From: Brachycybe producta
Lineage: Eukaryota; Arthropoda; Diplopoda; Playtdesmida; Andrognathidae
Assembly: GCA_036925085.1 (NCBI GenBank)
Contig: JAUPFP010000084.1
Span: 528,268 to 592,267, forward strand
Reading direction: 5' to 3'
DNA: 64,000 nt
The number at the start of each line of letters is the position of its first letter. Positions within the stretch are counted from its first letter, which is position 1. The position numbers and the translations under genes were made by a program. The notes under the pieces were generated by a model, which was given only the letters and a program-made list of their open reading frames with translations, did not search any database and had not been told where the DNA came from. Below are positions 43,441 through 55,744 of the stretch, piece after piece.

Positions 43441-44549
43441 AATCAGCTTGTTCATTAAACCATATCTTTAATTATAACTTTCTAAAATTATGATGTTTGT
43501 CAATAATAAATCATCATTTTTTGTCATTATTTCTGTCAAAATAAACTTAACCAAAAAACAAATAGTAAACAATATTTAAGCAATCAAATATGTCAAATTT
43601 GACAATTTCTTATTTCTATCCTAATGAACAAAATCACCCAACCTCCCCTTCTATAATTTTGCATATATTAATCACTTGGTCATAATTAAGATTTCATTAT
43701 TAACATATTTTTTGTTTATTATATTGTGTCAACATCTTTTAATAATAATTATAAATATGATGAATTTAGAAGAAGTTTCGTCAATTAAATAAGCTTGACA
43801 TAGATCAAAATTAAATATTCATAACCATTGTTCTTATTACAAAGAAAGGAAGATAAGGGATGTTTGGGGGAGGAGGAGGAGGAGGAGGAGAAAAAAGAGA
43901 GAAAAGTTGAAACATGGTCATAATTAATTAATAATTCGACACCATAACTACTCATTAATTATTCTTATGGAATAAGTTACACGTGTTCTATTGATTGGTT
44001 TTACTCTCTCTCTCTTTCTGTCTATCTATCTTCACCACCCCTAAAAATAGAGGGGATTAATTTGTGATTTAGAAGGGGGGGGGGGAGACCCAATAAGGGG
44101 GCGTGAATTTGTCTCCCTCTCTGACCACTCTAGTTTTTTATTATGTGGTCCCAACTATAAAAAAACACCTTTTGGTTGGGGTTTTTTTCTCTATTCAACA
44201 ATAGAAAAACTCTTGGAAAAAAACCACCAAATTATCAGCTGTGTCTATTTTTTTTCTATTGTTACAACAAAAAAATAACCCCCCTAAGTTGTCAATAATA
44301 TTAATAATAAAAATATTAATAATAATAATATTTGATATAAAAAGTCATTAAGGAGAAATAAAATAAGTGTCGAATTTTATTGAACACCTGTTAAATAATT
44401 TCTTTATTATCTAATGACGTCATTTTAATGACGAATTTAGAATGAAATGAAAACTTATACATGGAAATTATCAATTATGATTTCATAAATATGTTTCAGA
44501 ATGCAAAATCAATATATTGCAAAATACATTATATTGCAAAATATACAGC
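43441..44549. other. no gene seen
   Basis: AT-rich, (GGA)n-like patch at 43870-43890, TCTC tract near 44006, G11 run at 44075-44085. Confidence 0.5.
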
Positions 44550-45030
44550 TGATTTCATGTTGATATTTATCTTTCAAAATAAACTTTACATAGACAAAAA
44601 TTCAAAAAAAAAATGTCTGCTTAAAGTTGGGTCATTTTTTCAAATTGGCATAAAAACTACTCTTCTAGTTTCTAAAAACACTTTCAAGTTTCTCGTAATT
44701 TTGCTCTTCTGAAAAATAAAATAATCAAGAGTTCCAAAGAAGTTTTACACTTTAAAACCACCTTAAGAAACTAGAAGAGTAATAACTCTTCTGAAGAAGA
44801 TTGATATATTTAAAAATAAGCTTTTCATGAACAAAAAGTTTATTTAAAAATATATCGAACATGAAAACAATTTTAAGTGATTTATTTACTATTCTAGTTT
44901 CTAAAAGACTTTTTGTGACAGACATCAAAATACTTTAAACTAAGCTGAGAAACAAATTTTGAAAGCGTTTTAGAAACTAGAACTGTAAATAAAAGATAAT
45001 TTTAACGTTGATATCTTTAAAAATAAACTA
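44550..45030 (-). mobile_element. cluster of three partial FB1 copies
   Basis: 44550-44768: TTCATGTTGATATTTATCTT to AAAACCACCTTAAG with loop CTGCTTAAAGTTGGGTCA. 44769-44915: AAACTAGAAGAGTAATAACT to TATTCTAGTTTCTAAAAGAC. 44945-45030: solo left arm GTTTTAGAAACTAGAACTGT. The first two abut exactly at CCTTAAG|AAACTAG. Confidence 0.75.
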
Positions 45031-45174
45031 TCTCGATCAATTTCAAATTCTTCAATTTCGTTTTTCACTTCAAGTTGAACCTAAACGTAATGTCACACAA
45101 AGATAAAATAAATCGTCCGATAATGTTTCAAAATAAAATATTCAATTTAGACCTTGGTTTATATAAAAAGCACG

Positions 45175-45199
45175 CCCCCCCCCCCCCCCCAAAAAAAAA
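45175..45199. repeat. C16-A9 homopolymer junction
   Basis: Same arrangement as 1503-1529. Confidence 0.95.
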
Positions 45200-47269
45200 G
45201 ACAGGCTCACCTGGTTCAAAATCCCTTTTTTATGTGTGGTTACATTAGGTTTTATGTAATGACGCAAACACACACTTTTCTATTATTTTTTTCTCTCTCT
45301 CATTCTCTCAGTTTATTTTCTCTTTCTCTTATTCTCTCTCTATCTTTCTATCCTAGAGAGGTGATTTATTATGAGACTCTTGCATAGGAAATTATTGGGT
45401 TTAACTATTGTCACTGAAAATAGAAGAGAGATGAATAAATTATTCACTATTTTCGTGGCAAATCACCAACATCCCACCTTGTACCGTTCCCACACCTTTA
45501 AAATACGAGAGAGATCTCTGCAATTCTCCCCTCAAAAAACCCACCTTAACCCCCCACCCTACCCCCTCTAAGCCCCACCACCCTCATTTGCCCCTAAAAA
45601 CCCATAAGGGGTTATTGGTGCCCAAAACCATTTCAAAAATATACACACTATCAAAATAAAATTGATTCTAAAATTTATTTTGACGTCATTTTCTTGAAAA
45701 CTATTTTCAAGAAAAACAAGAAGAAGAAAAAAATCTTATTTGTTACAAAGTTGTTAATCAGTTATTCTGTAAAGTCACTAGTCAATTTGAAAAACTACCA
45801 ATATGATAAATCTGCACAATGAAGTACGGTGTTTAAGGCACAACTTCAAAATAGAAACAACCTTTGTATTTTGAACTTCAACCCTCCGAGTAGGGTTCCA
45901 ACAACATACAGTAGTAGTAAAGCACTCTCTTCAAGTATACACTTTAAAATGTTTTTTTTTTTATGCTGGAACCCTGGTAAGAGGATACAATTGATGTTTC
46001 CTTTAGAAATTTGGAAATTATATATTTTATACAAAATGAAAATCTAGATATTGAGCACATCAGAGTAAAGAAAATAGAAAAGTAGTTTCCAGAAACAAGA
46101 TGGTCTCGAAATTATGATAGCTCCGCTTACCCTTCTCCAGAAAGGAATCATGTAATCCAGACATACTTGCTTTCTCGAAAAGATTAAATTCAATATGGCC
46201 ACTTTTAATATGAAGATCAGAATCTAAAGACGCCACGTTTGCACCAATGACCACCTAATATGTGAGGCTCTCTTCTTTGGCTTCGAGAAGAAAACGACAA
46301 AATCAAGCATATCCGGAAATTCTTTTGAAAAACAAAAACCAAAAGACTAGAATTACTGTCTTTACAGCATAATGAAAGTAGTCTTTATGCGTCAATAAGG
46401 TATTTTACATACTGCTAAGAATTCTAGTCATTTTGCAAAGTTACACTCAAAATTGATGGTTTTGCAGAAATTGACTAGTAAATATGTAGAATGACTGATT
46501 TTTCACTTTGATAGTAAAGGGAATAGAATAATATCATCACTCAACCATTTCATTGTTAAGTTTCAAACAAGAAAATAAAAAATCACCACTTTGAAAAATA
46601 CACTTTTTGCTCAGTCTAGCAAATAATTTGGGACACTTTTTGTTTTTCAACTTGTCTTAAGAGACATCCAATTTTATTGTATTTTTTGTTGAAAAATCCC
46701 TCTTCTTCTCTTCTATTTTATACTTTTTTCAATGAATATATAGACACAAAAAATTATTTATGTCTTACATCTGTAACTTGTACATTGTTATTTAGTAGAA
46801 AAGACCTTTTTAAAAACGAAAAGGTGGCATTTATTTTTCATAAAAAAATACGAAAAACTCATAAAAAGTCCCATTTATTCAGAGATAGAAAAAAACCCTA
46901 CTTATATATAAGTATAAAAGGACCCTTTGCTCTATACATGTATATGTTTCAAAATGTACTTTATTATTATATATATCAACCTCGAAAATCCATTCCAGAC
47001 TCGAGGTTTCGTCTCTGATCCACTGAAACGACTACTAAATCTTAACCCAAAGGCGCCCAAACTCAACACATTGACACCTTACTGTATTATTTACTGAGTT
47101 AGAAGATTTTTTTGGGAGAGTAGGAGGGTGAAGGAGGGTTAGGATTGAGGGTAGATGGAGAAAAATACATTTCAAGGGGTTTTTTAGGCTCGAATTCAAG
47201 AAACAAAACAAAAAACTTGGCACTTAATAAGCCAAGATCACACATTCAGAAAAAAATTTGACTTAAAAT
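45200..47269. other. no gene seen outside the FB3 element
   Basis: CT-rich tract at 45290-45350, C-rich patch 45537-45600. A 113-codon plus frame at 46677-47018 is K/Y/F-rich and looks random. Confidence 0.45.
45815..46010. mobile_element. FB3 element
   Basis: GAACTTCAACCCTCCGAGTA, GGGTTCCAACA and the opposing GGAACCCTGGTAAGAGGATA. Confidence 0.4.
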
Positions 47270-47512
47270 TGGTTTATGAACAGCGGATTATCGAACTCTT
47301 GGATTATTTTCTATCTTTCAATTTTAATTTTTAAAATAAACTTTTTAAATAGATAAAAACAAAAAAAAAATATCGTCTGCTTAAAATTCGGCCATTTTCA
47401 AACTCACCTAAAAAGCTTATTTTGAAAGATATAAAAAAAACCACGAAAACACTCTTAAAATAATTAAGCTATTCTTCTAGTTTCTAAAATGCATTCAAGT
47501 TTCTCAAAATGT
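47270..47512 (-). mobile_element. FB1 foldback element
   Basis: GGTTTATGAACAGCGGATTA, ATCGTCTGCTTAAAATTCGG, AAAAAGCTTATTTTGAAAGA, GCTATTCTTCTAGTTTCTAA. Confidence 0.75.
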
Positions 47513-47576
47513 CAATAATTTCATTGTGTTTATTTCGCAGAAAATAGGCAACATTTCTAAACCACAATTTCATTAT

Positions 47577-48400
47577 AAAAGTTAACTGCGATTAGATAAC
47601 CAAGATAATAGTTAACTGTAGTCAAGTTTTAAAATATAATTTGGTGTGTGTTTTTGTCCATTTATAAGTTAGCCACCATGTTGTTTGTGATATTTTAACC
47701 ATGTTGTATCAGTACAGTTATGTTAACTGCATTGTAGAAAATGATTAATGGTTAATTTTAGGGATTGGGAGACATTCGAATGCTCGAATCCCGCGAATCT
47801 TGAAAAATATTCGAGATTCGAAAACTCGAATCTTCGCGCTTTTATCGTCTTTCGAATCTTTCGAATCCTAACTTCCTAAAAAAAACCTGCTAAAAACTTT
47901 GGTAAAATTAGTTTTAACTCCATTGACGTCCAATAGAAAGCGGTTCACTAACAAAAAAACCGGCGATTGTTGCAACCCGGATCACCACTATCACCTTGTG
48001 GCTCACCCAGAGTGCCACAGAGAGATTTGAGAACTTTTTAGGATTCGGATTCGAGAACCTTTTAGGATTCGTCCCACCTCTACTGTAGTTAATTTAATCA
48101 TGGTAGTTTTTTTAAATGTCATTTAAATAAAACCATATCATAAATGTTCCAAAATGAAACAATACTCAACTTTTTAATGTTTTACCTGAATAAAATGTTA
48201 ACTGCGATTAGATAACCAAGATAATAATTACAGTCAAGTTTTAAAGTATACTTTGGTGTGTTTAGTATGTATCCTGTTTGTGATGTTTTAACCATGTTGC
48301 ATTAATGCAGTTAACTGCATTGTAGGAAAATTGAACTATGGTTAACTTAACCATGCTTGTTATTTAAAAAAAAACATTTAAACCAAACAAGACTAATGAC
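47577..48400. repeat. direct duplication of a GTTAAC-rich element, one copy interrupted
   Basis: GTTAACTGCGATTAGATAAC at 47581 recurs at 48199. Both continue through CAAGTTTTAAARTATA, TTTGGTGTG, TTTTAACCATGTTG and GTTAACTGCATTGTAG. The first is split by the 329-bp element at 47759-48087, the second is not. Confidence 0.8.
47759..48087. mobile_element. hAT-like non-autonomous element (329 bp)
   Basis: Flanked by GTTAATTT at 47751-47758 and 48088-48095. Left end TAGGGATTGGGAGACATTCG; right end reversed TACAGTAGAGGTGGGACGAA. The interior is rich in TTCGAATC/GATTCGA palindromes. An 8-bp duplication and a TGGGA terminus suit hAT. The uninterrupted second repeat copy is the empty site. Confidence 0.75.
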
Positions 48401-49632
48401 AAATGTGAACCAACCCACAACTTTTTTTACTGTTTCATGTGTTAATAGAGAGATGAGTTTATATTTGAGCTGACCATTTGAAAAGTGTAGTAGTTTGGGG
48501 AGGGGAGGGGGGCCATTTCATAAAATATTTTGAATATACCTAACATCATGGTCTACTTGATATCATAATAAAGACACAAAAACACAGTTAGTTTTTGGAG
48601 AACTAAATAAAAAGATTTATTGAAGTGAGTGAAGGGTTAAAAGGAAGATAAAAATGTACAAGCCTAAAATAGAGAGAGGGGAAAAAGCAAACATCATCTG
48701 AAGTGTTCACACATCAAGCGCAAAATTCATATTCACTCAAGCGTAATGTGAAAATGAACCCATAGGCCCAGTTGTAGGCCTTCTAGTATTTATGTGGCAG
48801 AAAAACTAGCTCTACAGACAATGTAGGTGTAGATTTCTAGAATTTTGAGCTAGAATCTACTAAGGAGGCAAGGGTACACACGATCCAGTCTGAATTGTCC
48901 GTCCTGGCTCTTTAAAGTCAAAATTGATCCTGTTATTTTGGTGGATAAACCACAATTTTATGCAAATAAAAATGTGTATTATATCACAAAAAGCTTAAGT
49001 AATTAATAACTTCACTCATTAGAAGCATTAACAGAAAATGTAAAATCAAAATGACTTAGTATAAGAAACCTTATATATAGAGAGATCTTTCTAATCAAAA
49101 AGGGGTTTTAAACAAATAAGCAAAATTATGCAAATTTCCAAAAAAAAAAATTATATAAATTTGTGCATTTTTATTTTGAATTAAAGTGATTAATATTCGG
49201 CACATTTGGCACTAATTAACCAACCTCTGGAACTAATTAACAGAGCAAGTTAACGACTTAGGACAATAGTTTTATTGGGATGATGACGTCACAGAGCAAT
49301 AAAAAACCAGGCTTTACTGCTTAGTTAACTGCTGCAAAAACTCCAATGGAAACCAATTATTACTGTAGACTACTAACAAAGCTGCATCTTCCAGAAATCT
49401 GAGCTAATCTAAGCTGTCATCGCTGAACAGCTGTATTTTCTTTGATTTATATAGGGGGGAAAAAAGGGTCCTTAGTTAAACCATCACATCCTAAGATCTC
49501 TTTCTCATTTTCACATACCCACAACAACATCCCCTCTCTTCCCCACCTGAAACACATTCACATTTAATAAAGTTCCTTTGAAACCAAACCACGCAGAGAC
49601 TGAGAGAAAGAGAGATTGAGAAAGAAGAGATT

Positions 49633-49672
<40 letters not shown>

Positions 49673-49690
49673 TTGAAAGAGATTGGGAGG

Positions 49691-49757
<67 letters not shown>

Positions 49758-50269
49758 AACAAGGTTCTAAAAATCTCTTCAATCCCTTTGGCAAAATCCA
49801 CCACCGAGATAGGATATGATATAACACACAACTAATAACTACTATCATCATCATCATGTTATGATTTTTCTTCTTTTCTCATTTGACACACCTTTTTGTC
49901 AAAATCTCAATCATAAAGATGTGATTTTTCTTCTATCATATCACAAGAGAGAAAATCGTGCAAAATACAAAACATTCAGAGGAAGAAAAAAAAAAAACAC
50001 AATCCTGCAAAATCACAAATAATAAAAACCAACAAAGTTTAAACAAATTTATTAAACAAAAATATTGATAATTAATACAAACTTCAAATGCTAACAATTA
50101 TTATTAGTTTTTTTTTACTACATTGTTTTTTTTATTGTATAATTTGAACGATTAATTATTATTCCAGTTTACAACCAGCCAAAAAGTGATCCAAATTTCT
50201 ACCAATACATTTATTGTTGTACGCCACCCTTTCAAAAACAAATGAAACAAAATGAATTTTTCTCGTTTT
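48401..50269. other. intergenic DNA with GA microsatellite
   Basis: 48600-49000 is of average complexity (GTTCACACATCAAGCGCAAA onward) without a supported frame. The rest is AT-rich plus the microsatellite. Confidence 0.45.
49635..49754. repeat. (GA)n microsatellite in two blocks
   Basis: 49635-49668 and 49694-49754, separated by CAGATTGAAAGAGATTGGGAG. Its translation gives a Ser/Leu repeat that is not a gene. Confidence 0.95.
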
Positions 50270-50569
50270 TATAAGCAAAATTAAGAGAAATTTGAAAGTG
50301 GTTTAGAAACTAGAAGGGTAGCTCAGTCACTTACTAGGGTAATTTTCATGTTGATATTTTTCAAAATAAACTTTTTGTAAAACTAAAATTAAAAACTATC
50401 GTCAGTTTAAAATTAAATCATTTTCTGTCATAAAAAGTTTACTTAAAAAAATATCAACATATAAATTGCCTTAATTGCTTGAGCTACCCTTCTAGTTTCT
50501 AAAACACATATATCTCCTGAAAGACAGAATAATGAAGAGTTGACGAGAGGCCTTTTTAACCACCTCAAG
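50270..50569 (-). mobile_element. FB1 foldback element, good reference copy
   Basis: AGCAAAATTAAGAGAAATTT, GTTTAGAAACTAGAAGGGTA, GATATTTTTCAAAATAAACT, TCATAAAAAGTTTAC, GAGCTACCCTTCTAGTTTCT, CTCCTGAAAGACAGAATAAT, ending AACCACCTCAAG. Confidence 0.85.
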
Positions 50570-51687
50570 GTGGCTGGATGACCGACTAACCACTAAAGTA
50601 CTATTAAAAAAAGCCCTTACCATGCAGTTAAACCCTGCATTTGCTTAATATGCATTGCACACTTGACGTCATCTGCAATGTTGTCATCGACAAGTCCTAC
50701 ATTTATTATAAATATATATATATTAATAAAATATATATATATTAAAAGAGTGAGAAAATAAAATGTCATTTTTATGCAAAAACACACAAAAATGTCATTT
50801 TTTTTATCAATTTCCATTTTTTCGAAGTTCTTAATTTTAGAAATAGCAAAACTACTAACGTTCACAACTTAGTTTGCATCCATTTGCACCGTTTGGAGCT
50901 TGGCACCAATAACGATTGTTAATCTTCGGAAAATTTGATCAATAAACAAAGTTACAACAACAAACAACAAACATTTATGGGTGCAATTGGAAACTTATGC
51001 TTTAAAGAATCTGGAAAGGAGAATTTGCTTCACTTTTTAGACTTTAACAGAAAAAAAGAGATTTCCGGATGTGCTTGATTTTTCGCCATTTTCTACTCGA
51101 ATATGAGGCCAATAGAGGATTCCATAAGTGCAAAGATGATGTCATCAGCTACACTTTTTCATATTCAATATAATCTACTCGAGAAAAAAAAAATAATGAT
51201 TGGGTATAAATTATTCTTTTCTCGAGAAGGGTAGGTGGCGCTACCATTTTTATTGGACATCGTTTCTTTGCGCCTGAAACACACATGCGGAATTCCGTGT
51301 CGGAAAATCATGACAGATTATTTAAACGAGAAAATTTTCCGCCAGAAAAAGAACATGTAGTTTATTTTTTCCTTTTCCTAAGTAAAATTCCGCATATATG
51401 TGTGTGTGTGTTCCAGGCTTAAAAGGGAAACTCCTTTTTCCTGTTTTTTTTTAGCTTTTTCTTATGTTTCGAAATGCACCCTTTTATTTTCCATTGGTTT
51501 TCATCCATTTTACTAAATTATATGTACCTGAAATATTCCATAGTCATAACTACCATCAGTATTAAACCTGTTAACAGCTTGGGTGTTGTAATTACTTTCT
51601 CCTTCCGCAATACACAAATCTATTTCGTTTAAATTTAGTTTAAATTCAGTAAAAGAAAAACATGTTGTTTTTATATAAAAGCAACCA
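50570..51687. other. no gene seen
   Basis: Possible diverged repeat at 51270-51420 with inverted GCGGAATTCCG/AATTCCGCA motifs. Otherwise unremarkable. Confidence 0.4.
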
Positions 51688-51695
51688 GAAAAATG

Positions 51696-51899
51696 ACAGG
51701 CAATTAGAAATCGGGACATAGAAGTTGGCTCCGCCCTTGTTATGACGACCGGCAACTTCTAATTGGTTGGTTATGTAGTCCAACGTCACATGCTCCGCCC
51801 TTTTCAACGTCGAACCAAACAACAAACCAATTAGAAGTTGCCGGTCGTCATAAAAAGGGCGGAGAAAAATTCTGTATGTCCCGATTTCTAATTGCCCGT
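51696..51899. mobile_element. 204-bp foldback transposon with 8-bp target duplication
   Basis: GAAAAATG at 51688-51695 and 51900-51907. Arms of about 75 bp: left ACAGGCAATTAGAAATCGGG...GACGACCGGCAACTTCTAAT, and its near-perfect reverse complement on the right. The 8-bp duplication suggests hAT. Arms are so similar that the element looks recent. Confidence 0.8.
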
Positions 51900-52019
51900 G
51901 AAAAATGTGTTTTACAAACAGCCTGCCTGCTTAGAGGCTAGATGTTAGACTAACATCTGTTAATGATTGCCAATTGTTAATTACTACCAATTAGCAATTA
52001 TTAAGACTCATATACTTTT

Positions 52020-52270
52020 ATATTAACAGAGTTCTACAGAGGCCCGTTAAGGACAAACCAAACAATATTTCGAAATTCAATTTATTCATTTAATTTAAGT
52101 GTATAATGGATTCGTGTTTAACAAGCTATTGATTTAGTCTTTTGAATATATTTAAATATTAAAGTGTAATGAAATCAATTTTAACTTGTTCATTGGTCCT
52201 TAACTGAATTAAATGCCTGTAAAACCGCATTATTTCAGATTGCGTTAAATTATTAATTAATTAATTACAT
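52020..52270. mobile_element. diverged third copy of the PIF/Harbinger-like element
   Basis: AGAGTTCTACAGAGGCCCGT, AAGGACAAACCAAACAATAT and GTCCTTAACTGAATTAAATG match copies A and B in order. Its ends are eroded. Confidence 0.55.
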
Positions 52271-52494
52271 GAGGTTAGATCTTCACGAGGAACTTTGTGT
52301 TTAAGTAATTCTTTTGCAAGATGACATCTTTCAAACACTTTGCATTCGCAGCCAATTGAAATTAACAAAATGGCGAATGCAATCAGATTCAAAAAGTTGG
52401 CTGCAAAACAAAAACAAGAAAAGACAAAAAATAACTAAAAATTCTCAAAAATTGTTAAAAATTCACATTGCATATAGGGAAATAGGAAACCATT

Positions 52495-52758
52495 TAAGAT
52501 GGTTTATGAATACTTTTGATTATTCTGTCTTACGGAAAGACAAATTTTTTGTTAAAAAAACTAGAAAATGTTATAGAAACTAGAAGGGTAGTGTAGTTCG
52601 ATCACTTAAGACTATTTTCAAATTGATTATCTTTCAAAATAAGCTTTTTATAAACAAAAATTAAAAACTATATCACCTGTTTAAAGTTGGAGGTTCCTTT
52701 TCAAACTGCCATAAAATGCTTATTTTGAAAGACGTCAATGTAAAAAAAAGCCTTAAGG
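52495..52758 (-). mobile_element. FB1 foldback element
   Basis: TTAAGATGGTTTATGAATAC, TATAGAAACTAGAAGGGTAG, ATCTTTCAAAATAAGCTTTT, GCTTATTTTGAAAGACGTCA. The right arm stops at GCCTTAAGG. Confidence 0.8.
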
Positions 52759-52889
52759 TAGCTTTATAAGTATTTATTTCGTTTAGGTCCTCCCAGATGG
52801 CGCGCCTGTGTCGCTATTATGTTCTATAGGAGGTTTATTCCCTTCCTTATCCGCTGTTTTGAGAAAATTTATATTTTTCAACCTAATGT

Positions 52890-53390
52890 TTTTTTTTTTC
52901 AGGAGAAACATTACGAAAAAATCCTGTAAGTGTTTTAGAGGCTAGAATAGTTGGCGATAATGCTAAAAGTTTTGTCATGATGATATCTTTCAAAATAAAC
53001 TTTTTATGTTGTCAGTTTGAAAAAGGTGAAAATAGCTTTTTTATGAAATGTTAATAAAAAAAACGAATAAACGGGACATTTTCAAACTGAACTATAAATT
53101 GTTTATTTTTTAAGATATTGCCATGATAAAACTTAACATAATCTTTTACCATTCTAGTTTTGAAAACAATTTGAATGTTTTTAAAAAAAATACAGTTTGC
53201 TTGACGTTTTTGCGTCCAAATTTTACAAAAACGTCTAAAAAGCAAAGATTATCCACTGCAGTGGCGCCATCCAGTGGGGACAAAAGCAAAATAGATGTCT
53301 ATAGAACCACCCTTCTAGTTTCTAAAACATATTCAAATTTCTCTTTAATGTTTCCTTCAAGAAAGTGTCAAAGAACACACTTAAATCACT
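52890..53390 (-). mobile_element. FB1 subfamily copy plus FB1 right arm
   Basis: GTTTTAGAGGCTAGAATAGT, GATATCTTTCAAAATAAACT, TTTTACCATTCTAGTTTTGA (52890-53172), then GTGGCGCCATCCAGTGGGGA and a separate right arm CACCCTTCTAGTTTCTAAAA (53310). Confidence 0.65.
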
Positions 53391-53647
53391 TTGACTTATT
53401 TTTACCTAATCTTTTCATCAAATTTGGATGTAAAAAAAAGCAAAAATTGCTTTTTCTAAAAGAACTTAATCAACTTTAAATCAACTTCAAAAGATGATAA
53501 AAGAAGAAAAAAAATTGTTTCTCCGATTTGAATCTGCGATTAAATTGCATCCAAAATTGAAAATAATAAAAAAAACATCTTAATTCCTCTCACTCTTGAA
53601 TTTTCCAAAATAAACAATTTGATAGAAATTCGTTATTTGAAAAGTGA

Positions 53648-53664
53648 GGGGGGGGGGGGGGGGG
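53648..53664. repeat. poly-G run (17)
   Basis: Uninterrupted G; G-quadruplex-capable. Confidence 0.95.
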
Positions 53665-54234
53665 AGTTTTTTTCTTCTTTTTTTCCGGATTTGGGAGGTT
53701 TAAACGATTTTTAGTGCGTTTTAATAAATGTTCTTTCGGGCATTTAATTGGAAATTTGCGTTACTCTCAAATGTTCAATCATGTTCGAAATAAAAAGTAA
53801 ACAAGACCCTCTTCTCCCTCTTTTTTGAAACAAAAACCCCTAAAAAAAAGTGTTTTCTTAATCTGCCCTTTCCTCTTCTTCAAAGGACCCTCTTTTCTAG
53901 CCTCCTCCTCCCATCAAAAACGGATTAAGTTTATATTCTGGAACTAATTATAATGGATGACCACACTCTTTGAAGAAGAAGAGTTCAATAGGAAAAGAAT
54001 TCTCAATTTGGAATAAAATACACACAAATTGATCGAAAAATAATTTTATACTGTATAATCGGAATAAATACACAAAAATAAACGACTTTCCACTTTTTAA
54101 AAAAAATCTAATTTTGTTTATAATAATTTTAAAAAAATCTAATTTTGTTTATAATAATTTAAAAAAAAGGTAATTATATAAGATTTGGGGTCTGGAAAAG
54201 GAAAAATAAAAAAACGCCCCTAAAATTCAGAGCA

Positions 54235-54530
54235 AAGATTTAAGATTGGTTTATGAATTGCTGATTTTAGAAAATTTTCTGATTATTTGATGAGTAAAAA
54301 TGAAGAGAAACTAGAAAGTGCGTTAAAAACTAGAAGGGTAGTTAGCTCAATCATTTAAGAGTAATTTCACGTTTGATGTATCTTTCAAAATAAACTTCAA
54401 GTTGGATCATTTTCAAACTATTGCATAAGAAGGCTTTTATTTTGAAAGATATTTAACGTGAAAATATTCTTAAAGCGATTCAGTTGCCCTTCTAGTTTTT
54501 AAAACAATTTCAAGTTTCTTATAAGGTTGT
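54235..54530 (-). mobile_element. FB1 foldback element, first of a head-to-tail triplet
   Basis: TTAAGATTGGTTTATGAATT, TTAAAAACTAGAAGGGTAGT, loop AAGTTGGATCATTTTCAAAC, GTTGCCCTTCTAGTTTTTAA. Confidence 0.8.
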
Positions 54531-54832
54531 TTACGGACAGTTGATTTTCGAACTCTGTATTTTAGGAAAAAAAAATTAAGAGAAACTAGAAAGTGTTTTA
54601 GAAACTAGAATAGTGGCTCAATCACTTTAAGGTATTTTCTTGTTTTTATCTTTCAAAATAAATTTTTTATGTGAGTTTGCAATTAACCCAACTTTACGCA
54701 ATGAAAACATATTTAAAAATATTTGTCTAGAAAACGTTTATTTTAAACGAAAATGTGTCCCTTAAGTGATTGAGCTACCCTTCTAGTTTCTAAAACACTT
54801 TTTAAAAATCAGCTGTTGATAAAGCATCCTAA
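54524..54832 (+). mobile_element. FB1 foldback element, second of triplet
   Basis: TTTACGGACAGTTGATTTTC, GTTTTAGAAACTAGAATAGT, GTGAGTTTGCAATTAACCCA, GAGCTACCCTTCTAGTTTCT. The loop is inverted relative to its neighbours. Confidence 0.85.
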
Positions 54833-55130
54833 GAGAAACTGGAAAAGTGTTTTATAAACTAGAAAGATAGTTTCAAAAACTTTAAAAGAATATTTTCATG
54901 TTGATTATCTTTCAAAATAAACTTTTTACAGACATAAATTTGAAAAAAAAATCGTCCGCTTAAAGTTTTAAAATTCACTTAAAAAGTTTATTTTGAAATA
55001 TATCAACATTGAAAATATCTTTTAAATGATTGAGCTTACCCTTCTAGTTTCTAAAACACTTTTCCAAAGTTTCTCTTAATTTTACTTGTCTGAAAATCAA
55101 AATAATTAAGAAAGTTCGAGAGGTTACACA
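54830..55130 (-). mobile_element. FB1 foldback element, third of triplet
   Basis: GTTTTATAAACTAGAAAGAT, ATCGTCCGCTTAAAGTTTTA, AAAAAGTTTATTTTGAAATA, TTACCCTTCTAGTTTCTAAA, ending GTTCGAGAGGTTACAC. Confidence 0.85.
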
Positions 55131-55744
55131 ATTATTAAAATTAACTAATTGTGCAGATTAGCAGCTTAATTAGTGATTTTGTTCCGAATTCGCATTGCCT
55201 GACTGACTGACTGGACCAATGGAATCTGGACTTACCAATGGAAACCTTCTTCATGATGCTGGTTCTAGTGGTGGTCATTATCTTCGTACTTGTGATCCTT
55301 CTACTCTCTTGATTGAGTGAATATTTTTTTCTACCCTGGCTATTTATATAGAAAATATAGAAATCCTGTTCGGATTTATTATTATTCAAAAGGCGAACTT
55401 CACAATTTTTTTTTGTTGTTGTTTGTTGTTAACTGTCATTTCTAGTTTTTGTCTTTCTTTCTTCCCTCCTTCATTATGTGTTTATGTGTCACACACACAA
55501 TAAATAAATGAACTTCCATTCCTTTTGTTCACACAATCGTGAATTATATAATATAAATAGAGAATTATTTTTTAAATTTTTATTTCTCTTATTGTAATTT
55601 CCTTTAATCCGCTTTTTATATGAAAAGAAAAAAAAACTGGGGACACCACACACACAGTCAATTCTGGCTTGTCAATCATAGACGTGACAAGAGACACATT
55701 TGTTCACATTCTAATAATGATGAGAAAATTAACAATTAGTTATG

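Noticed and set aside
46677-47018. 113-codon K/Y/F-rich plus frame
   Set aside because: Composition is what random AT-rich DNA gives; no family match.
49511-49831. Ser/Leu-repeat frame
   Set aside because: Translation of the (GA)n microsatellite on the reverse strand.
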